From: Heliopora coerulea
Taxonomy: Eukaryota; Cnidaria; Anthozoa; Scleralcyonacea; Helioporidae
NCBI GenBank assembly: GCA_030142905.1
Contig: JASJOG010000072.1
Location: 434,001 to 498,000 of the forward strand
Reading direction: 5' to 3'
Length of the DNA stretch: 64,000 bases
Position numbers and translations under genes: made by a program. The notes below the pieces were generated by a model. It had not been told where the DNA came from, ran no database searches, and saw only the letters and a program-made list of their open reading frames with translations. Of this stretch, positions 56,851 to 64,000 are shown piece by piece (position 1 is the first letter of the stretch; every line of letters starts with the position of its first letter).

Positions 56851-59800
56851 CTAGTTGGCAAACAGCTCGCTGCAGAACGTCTTGTAGTCGTATGCATTCG
56901 GGATTTCCCGGCCACGAGAATCCACGTACGGTTTCATGTGTCGGGCACAATATTCTGCTTGCGGACGGGATAAAGACTAAGGAATGCACGAATATGCAAA
57001 AATTATTACAAATCACCTTAGCCATGCATAACATACGAAAAAACAAATACAATCATAAACAACAACAACAAATAGGAGGTTCAGTAATTTTACCTGATAG
57101 AGTTCCTGCTCAGTGACATAATCCTTGTCGCTACCTTCAGTTAGAGCACGGAAGGCGTCTTCCACGTCCTTGCTGGAATGAACATTCTCCGTTTCACGGC
57201 TGATCATGAAGTTCATGTACTCATTCAAAGATACAACGCCATCGCTGCAGAAAAAGGGAAAAGTAGCAATCTAAATTTAAACGTGAACTGAAACGATCTG
57301 GAAGAAAAAATACGAGTCAACCAAGAATTTTAAAAAAATGCAGGTTCAAGTCAAGACTAAAGTAAATTAGTGATGTTTATAACTATCCTATTTGGCGCAA
57401 TTGGTATGACGATTGTTACTAGATCAGGTCCAAACATTTATATGAGAAAGAACTTCTCTATTTACGTAAGGCAGTTGCTAATGGGATTCAGGTACAGATT
57501 GTTGATCAGAAGGGTAATAGCTAGATTGGGAATTTCTGACTTCAGCTGAAATGAGGGCCTTGGAAATAACTGTAGCTACAATTCAAACGCCAAGACGGGC
57601 TTTCGAAAAGATGGTTACTTGATGTGATATTTAAAACCAGATTCTGAAACCAAGGTAGAGAACTTTTGGTAAAGGCCACTGCACTTTTGTCTCGTGTTTT
57701 TGTTTGAAAAAGAATGTAAAACGAATGAAGGCAACGATAAGAATGATTAGCCGACTAATACCAGTGAAGCTGTTTCCTGCCATTCAACTAACGAAAACAA
57801 ACACGAAACAATTCCCTAAACTTCAGTTGTTCGACCTCGAGGTTCTCAAACAGATCGAAAAGGGCCTGGAGAAGAACAATTTGCCCCCCAATTTATTCAA
57901 AATGGCGGTGTTCAATTTGATCCAAACTTTTTGTACGATTCCTATGACCGAAACCCTAATCCTAACTGTAACCCAATCCCTAACCCTACATGGTCAAGGG
58001 TTTGTCTACTTTGCTGAACTGTACTATTGCCAAACTAACTTGTTGGGATCGACTGTCTTCAGTATCGCTTCAAATTCAGGATCCGGTTGTCCTTCTTCAA
58101 CAAGCGGTAGGTCATAGCCGAGAGAACGCAAGCAAGATTTGAACTCTTGGTGATCCAGGAAAGCGGACTTGTTTTTGTCGAAATGCCTGAAAGATACGAA
58201 CGTGTTTAAAAAGTAAGTACATTTGCTGTTTTATCTGTCCGGATACGCCGCCCTTAATTGTTTATTTCGTATTTACAAGAATACACGAAACAAGTCACAC
58301 ACTAACGTTTGCTTCAGATCAGTTAATCCTCACTTGTCCCAACTCAGTTAACAATGCTAAGTTGGTTCATCATAAAGATTACAAGCTTTATCCCCGTTTG
58401 CGGCCCGGGAAACGCTTCTGTGCCTGCAAACGTTAGAGAACGTGGATTTACATGCAAGCCCCCACCTGAAGTTAGCTGAAAATTCCTTGAGCGTCTCCTC
58501 CGGCACGCCAGTCATCTTTCGAGCCTGTATCTGTTGTTCTAAATTGTGTCTCATCCTCATCGCAAGCTGATCAAGTTGATCCCATTGCTGAGCCAAACCG
58601 ACAGTCGAGTGTTCGGTGTACCTGATAAAAACAACAAAATTGAAATCACCAGGCAGACTAGGCAATTGTGGACTTCCTACTCAGCAGAAGAAGAGATGAT
58701 AGTTCATTGGTTTTTAAGGCAATCATTAGATGCGTATGAAGGGAAGTGGACAGAGAACGTTTCAAGAGCAACACTGTTATAACATCCTCTGCAATGACGG
58801 CTGCAGTCCATCAGTTAGTGTATACAGGGGGTAAGCAGACGATCGACTTACAAATCAAAATTAACTGCCGGCAAATTTAACTTTGTCAGATATCTTTACC
58901 CACGAAAGGTTTATGGGGTGTTGGTATACAGGTAGATTGAATACGTCCAAAACTCTGCCAACACTACTTCCACAGTTTGCCCGGTAAGGAGACATTTCGG
59001 AAAAAAAAACTAAAACCTACTTGTTATCAAGAATAAGGGCCTCCTCCATTTGAGCTCCAAGGTCTTCGACCCTTGACAAAGCGTCTTTATGGTCGATGAT
59101 TTCTTTGGATTTGTTCTGAATGACTGCCAGTTGGTCCTCGAGATCCCCTTGGCTGTCCACCATCACGGACCGTGTCTCGGTCAACCAAGAATGGAAGGCA
59201 TTCGCATGTTGAGCAAATTCTTGTCTGAGATCGTCATTGTAGCGCTGTCTTTCCGCTTCCTTACGGAGATCTAGTTCCCTTTCCTGAGTTATAAACGATG
59301 CTCATGTTTGACAACACTTTACCACTCATAATACAAAAATCATAAGTAAATGAGTGGATGTATAATAGTAGGAGGAAACGTAATCCCATTTAAAATCAAG
59401 AAGTTAAAATCCTCTCTCAATCGGATAGTTGAAGCCACACGTATCGCCAAGGTGCGAATCAATGAGGTTGTTTGAAAATGAACTACGCCACCAAACGCAA
59501 AAGTATGTAGCACAGCTCGTTTCCAAGCGTTGCTTAAACTAGACTTCCCCTGTCACCCACTAAGTCAACCTAAAAATGTTTCTAGCCGGGCAATTAGAGA
59601 TACTATCCTCGTACTACCTTCTTAACAACTGCTTAACGGTAGTGAAGTTGTTGCTGATTAGAAAATTTCAGATGTGGGAAAAGAATGTCCAAATATTCAC
59701 TATTCGTTACAATGTCAGCGATGGTTTCGTTCAAGTAGCAAGTACACCTACTTCGTTGAATGCCGTCACCGTACTATCTTGTTTCAACTCCCGAAAGCCT

Positions 59801-62800
59801 CACGAACACGCAGAGGTGGGATTGGGGAGAAGCAGCGGGCCAATAGCCGCAAATCTCCCTCCCCCCTACTGGTTGAGAACATCCTTTGTCCAAAATAGCA
59901 CAGCATTTCCCCCCCTCAAGAAAATTTTTTTTTTCGGTCTACTTGTGATTTCCATTTAACTCCTTTTGAAAATCCTGATTGCACCTTGGAGTATAGTGGC
60001 ACATGATGGTAGTGACTAACCTGAATAACCTTCTCCAAGCCTTCCCACGTCTCTTCCAAGGTTTCCATTGTAAACCAAGTGTACCTAACGAAAAAAAATC
60101 ACAAAATGTAACTTGAAATGTGAGTTGAGATTTTAACACCGACGGCTATTTGAGGACCACAGCTACTGTTGGTTTCAAAATCAAAGAATACATACGGATT
60201 GATGGACACGTGATAGCTCTTGATCTGTTTGTCCAGTCTTCGTAAGATTCTCATGTCCTCTTCAGCTTGTTGAAGAGAATCACGGAAGAGCTCGTGCTGG
60301 TCTTGAAGAGCCTGAAGATGTATGAAAGAAAGCATGAAAGAGACGAGGAAAAGAAAGATGACCAAAAACAGAAGAAAAAAAATAAAAAAAATAATTAAAG
60401 ACAGAAAAAAACAGAAAGAAAGAGACAGACAGAAAGATAGAAAGGAAAGAAAGAAAGAAAGAAAAGAAAGAGAAAAGAGAAGGAAGAAATAAAAAAGGAA
60501 AGAAAAGAAAGAACGGAGGAAGGAGGAGAGGATGGGAAGGTAGGAAGGAAGGAACTAGGAAGGAAAGAAGGAAGGAACTAGGAAGGAAAGAAGGAAGGAA
60601 CTAGGAAGGAAGGAAGGAAGGAAGGGAGGGAGGGAGGGAGGGAGGGAGGGAGGGAGGGAGGGAGGGAGGGAGGGAGGGAGGAAGGAAGGAAGGAAGGAAG
60701 GAAGGAAGGAAGGAAGGAAGGAAGGAAGGAAGGGAGGGAGGGAGGGAGGGAGGGAGAGAGGGAGAGAGGAAGGGAGGAAGGGAGGAAGGAAGGGAGGAAG
60801 GAAGGGAGGAAGGAAGGGAGGAAGGAAGGGAGGAAGGAAGGGAGGAAGGAAGGGAGGAAGGAAGGAAGGAAGGAAGGAAGGAAGGAAGGAAGGAAGGAAG
60901 GAAGGGAGGAAGGAAGGAAGGAAGGAAGGAAGGAAGGGAGGGAGGGAGGGAGGGAGGGAGGAAGGGAGGAAGGGAGGAAGGAAGGAAGGGAGGGAGGAAG
61001 GAAGGGAGGAAGGGAGGAAGGGAGGAAGGGAGGAAGGGAGGGAGGGAGGAAGGGAGGAAGGGAGGGAGGAAGGGAGGAAGGGAGGAAGGGAGGAAGGGAG
61101 GAAGGGAGGAAGGAAGGAAGGAAGGAAGGAAGGAAGGAAGGAAGGAAGGGAGAGAGGGAGGGAGGAACGAACGAACGAACGAACGAAAGGAGGACGGGAG
61201 GGATGAAGGAAGGGAAGGAGGGAAGAAAAGATCGATCTATCTTCGTGTACAGAAGTAGTGTGGTATCAGATTCGGTTTACATGTATTCGTTCATGCGTGG
61301 ATGTTGTCGAGAATGAATCGCGAATGGTGATGTCCATCTTGACAGTGAATAGTTTACCTCAATCTCCTCCACAGAGTTACAGCGCACAGGGTCCGTCAAA
61401 TCTTCTTCGGCATTTTCAAACCAACTGTTGAATGCAGACGCCTTCTTAGCAAACAACAAGTACATGTCTTCCACCTAGAAGACGAAACTTATAATATTAA
61501 CGTAAACGCAGCGAACATTTTAAATAGTAATAAAATAAGTCAAAATGATAAGTAAATGGTGATAAGTCGATATAATGATAAGTAAGTCGAAATTATGCTC
61601 AGGCGACCACAAAGCTCAATATTTATCAGTTCATTATTTCACGTTATTTTTGGAACGTATTGAGTGTGTTCTCTCGGTGGTGTAAAATACTAATTACATA
61701 AAATTATTTACCTTCTTGTACTTTTCTAGGGACTTCAGAAGCTCTTCCTTACGGGCTGCCGATGCATCAAGCAATGCTTGCCACCTAAATGAAGAATGAA
61801 ACCAAAATTCAAAAGAAGCCCTAACGGGTTGTTGGAAATGCGAAGGTAAATGTAACTACAGGTCACTGTGATCAAAGTGCGGATTAAGACCACTGATCGT
61901 ATGACTTAAACCTAGTATAAAGATTACAAAAACGTCTCATAGTATGTACTAAAAGAAACTTGTATACCCTTTGCACTTAAATTTCACTTCAGAGTAAGTT
62001 AGGCCCAGTTCACACTAGCAACATAACGACATAAGGACACGGACATAACGACAAAAATGAAAATATCCGTTCTTTTTGTTATTTTGTTACTTCCATATCA
62101 TTACGCTCCCATTATGTAGTTATCTTACGCCTTGTTCACACTGCGGACATACCGACAAAAATTGACTGTCTTTTGTCTTTGCGTGAGAACGTCATTATGT
62201 CGCCCAGTGTGAACCAGGCTTTAGTTAAACAGTGTTTTCATGAACCGATTGTCAGAATTTGACCATTTTCTGGGCCATTTCCAGTTTGGACCTTTGGCAA
62301 ACATTCAACTTACCTATGAACCAATTCGTCGTTTCTACTCATAATGGCGGGTGACTGGGCATGCTGTGCTTTCACCAAATCATCCTTTAGGGCTGTCACT
62401 TTCTGCACACCCTCATGTTCAAACGCTTGCAACCCTGACTCGAAGGTCACCTAGAACACAGAGGTCATGCGTCAAAATTACGTTTTTTTCTTGTGCAGAA
62501 TTACGTGACTAAAATTTGTGGCAGTGTTCAACACCTACAGAATGATACCGTTCTAAGGATTCAGTTAATTTTGTGCACCATCCAATTCTAAGCAGGCAGA
62601 AAAACTATCGACATACATTGGGAAGATGGATAGACAGTTAGGCAGGCAGGAAGGACAAGTAAGCAGTCACGGTAAAATACAATACTGAATACGTTACTAT
62701 TAACGGACTCTTACTTCTTACCCAGGCTCCACTTAGCGCGCCTGGCGGACATCTAGTGTTCGTATAAGAGAACCTAAACACTTTTAATTTATGGGAGATA

Positions 62801-63947
62801 TATAAAATTATATTTCACGGTTGTAAACGATGGTTCGAACACTTAGGATAGGGTGAGAATTTCGAACAGTCAAAACAATTGCCATTGGTTCGGGATTTTT
62901 TTCTTTTCTTTTTTTACGTTACGTTTTTCTTACGTCTCAAAATTCCTCGTGTTTATATCACAGCGTACAAATATGGAAAGTCATTTTGTATTTTTTTACT
63001 ACGCCAAAGTTGTCGATACTACTGAAGGAAGGTGGCTGAAAAAAAGAGGAATTTGAAGCTGCAGGAAGTAATAAAATACAACACCCTTACTTGCTTGTTC
63101 AAAAGAGTCTGAACAGAGGCCAAATCTCTTCCACAATCTTCAGATTGAACCACAGTTGCTTTGTCACCTAAAAAAATTGGAATGAAATATTTCAATGAAG
63201 TTCTGCTGTAGTCTGAGATAGTCAGCATGCAATGTTTACCACATTTACCGACGAAAAGTACTAGGCTGAACCGTCGCAATCCCTTGGCTTTCCACTTTGC
63301 TGTCATTCGTTAATACATTCTCAGCCACGTGCATCTGGTACAGAAACATGACTCGAAAATGTTGTCATCATACAAAGGCGTCATCTTTCATTTCAACACG
63401 TCGTTTCTACGTACCGAGGGGAATCAAAAAAATCGCTCTCTTTCGATTGCTTTGCTTCGATCTTCAATTTTCTTTTGGCTTAGCTTCTTTTGGTAGAATA
63501 TAACTAGTTTCGAATGTGACAAAACATTGCAAGAGTTCTCACGATATACCACAAGACGGAGGAGTTATTTGAGCTCTGACAGCCACTCTTATTGTCATAA
63601 CTTAAAAAGCACTTTTTCACAATTCAAAATAGTTCAAATCACAAAGTTTTCGTGCTATTTTTTTCCAGCTTAAATCATTGGAATCTTCACCATTTCTGAA
63701 GAACATGAATGTTTTTATACCTTTTCCATCCCCAATACAACACCGTTGCTCATACTGTAAATTGTACGAAGAATACTATGATCGAATAGCAGACATAGGC
63801 AAGATATCGCACATATTTACAGTAAATAAACTTACTTATCCATGACTCAACTACGTCAGTTTTCCAGTTGAATTGCAGGAAAGCTGAGTTATCCGTCAGC
63901 TTCGACTTGCGATAGTTGGACAGGCGTTCGAGTTCAGCCAATTTGGT
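56851..63947 (-). CDS. Alpha-spectrin, C-terminal part (continues beyond the right edge)
   Basis: Alpha-spectrin forms antiparallel dimers with beta-spectrin in the submembrane actin network. Twelve exons are visible: 63947-63836, 63167-63091, 62450-62314, 61784-61712, 61474-61358, 60311-60196, 60084-60021, 59283-59021, 58621-58466, 58186-58040, 57244-57094 and 56976-56851. They give 1539 nt, or 512 aa, all in phase. They encode the last spectrin repeats ([68 protein letters not shown]) and the linker [20 protein letters not shown]. Two calcium-type EF-hands follow, with complete loops ([24 protein letters not shown]), then [13 protein letters not shown] and the C-terminal [20 protein letters not shown] block ending ELFAN. 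Identity with the vertebrate non-erythroid chain is very high. The SH3 domain and earlier repeats must lie to the right of the window. Confidence 0.95.
57945..57995. repeat. Interstitial telomere-like CCCTAA stretch
   Basis: GAAACCCTAATCCTAACTGT followed by AACCCAATCCCTAACCCTAC forms a short degenerate run of telomere-type units in an alpha-spectrin intron. Confidence 0.65.
60322..61235. repeat. Very long GGAA/GGGA/GAAA polypurine microsatellite
   Basis: About 0.9 kb of the alpha-spectrin intron between exons at 61358 and 60311 is GA-rich. From about 60603 to 61167 no pyrimidine occurs at all (565 nt), mostly GGAA and GGGA units. A short (GAAC)n run follows at 61165-61186. The spectrin transcript, read from the other strand, carries the matching polypyrimidine sequence. 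Confidence 0.95.
62002..62220. mobile_element. Harbinger-like MITE in alpha-spectrin intron
   Basis: The left end is GGCCCAGTTCACACTAGC and the right end is the inverse of AGCCTGGTTCACACTGGGC, with ACATAACGAC/ACATAATGAC following on both sides. TTA flanks both ends (61999-62001 and 62221-62223), fitting a 3-bp TWA duplication. A third, internal copy of the end motif (CCTTGTTCACACTGCGGACA) lies near 62132, so the element may be composite. Its ends resemble those of the element at 15214-15364. Confidence 0.65.
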
Positions 63948-64000
63948 CTGTAAATTAAGATGCACAAAAAAGTGTAAAAAAGGATTAAATTCTTTCTGAA

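Overview
The window reads as animal nuclear DNA that is AT-rich and intron-rich, most likely from an anthozoan cnidarian (coral or sea anemone). The reasons are clear animal gene families with many small introns, high conservation to vertebrate proteins (PRDM12, alpha-spectrin, KIFAP3), and short-TIR transposons, tRNA-like repeats and microsatellites in introns. The species cannot be named from sequence alone. No operon, prokaryotic gene, CRISPR array or viral gene was seen.

Layout, left to right. 907-1782 (+) is a single-exon basic/coiled-coil orphan gene, followed by a 77-bp tandem repeat. 2.2-9.3 kb has no recognisable gene but holds fold-back and hAT-like elements. 9388-16651 (+) is a four-exon PRDM12 orthologue encoding 367 aa. 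18737-20926 (-) is an intronless YEATS2. It lies head-to-head with a three-exon sigma-1 receptor/ERG2-family gene at 21444-23547 (+). 24735-28944 (-) is a three-exon TRIM2/TRIM3-type RING, B-box, filamin and NHL protein. 32755-44372 (-) is a 17-exon KIFAP3 (kinesin-2 accessory subunit), head-to-head with a peroxisomal CoA-diphosphatase Nudix gene (NUDT7-like) at 44591-45280 (+), with 218 bp between the two ATGs. 47353-52708 (-) is a DOK-family adaptor (PH, IRS-type PTB, tyrosine-rich tail). 56851 to beyond the right edge (-) is the 3' end of alpha-spectrin, with twelve exons visible (last spectrin repeats and EF-hands).

The genes do not form one pathway. They are ordinary animal housekeeping, cytoskeletal and signalling genes. 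Exon models were built by hand from reading frame, GT/AG sites and protein similarity. In every model the exon phases agree and the summed length is a multiple of three.

The most interesting observations are these. The sigma-receptor homologue has Phe at the position of human Asp126 while keeping Glu172. A decayed partial duplicate of a KIFAP3 exon sits in a KIFAP3 intron. YEATS2 has no introns in an intron-rich neighbourhood. A short motif of about 35 bp is scattered over at least six non-coding places. Several non-autonomous DNA transposons have recognisable target-site duplications. A 565-nt uninterrupted purine tract lies in an alpha-spectrin intron.
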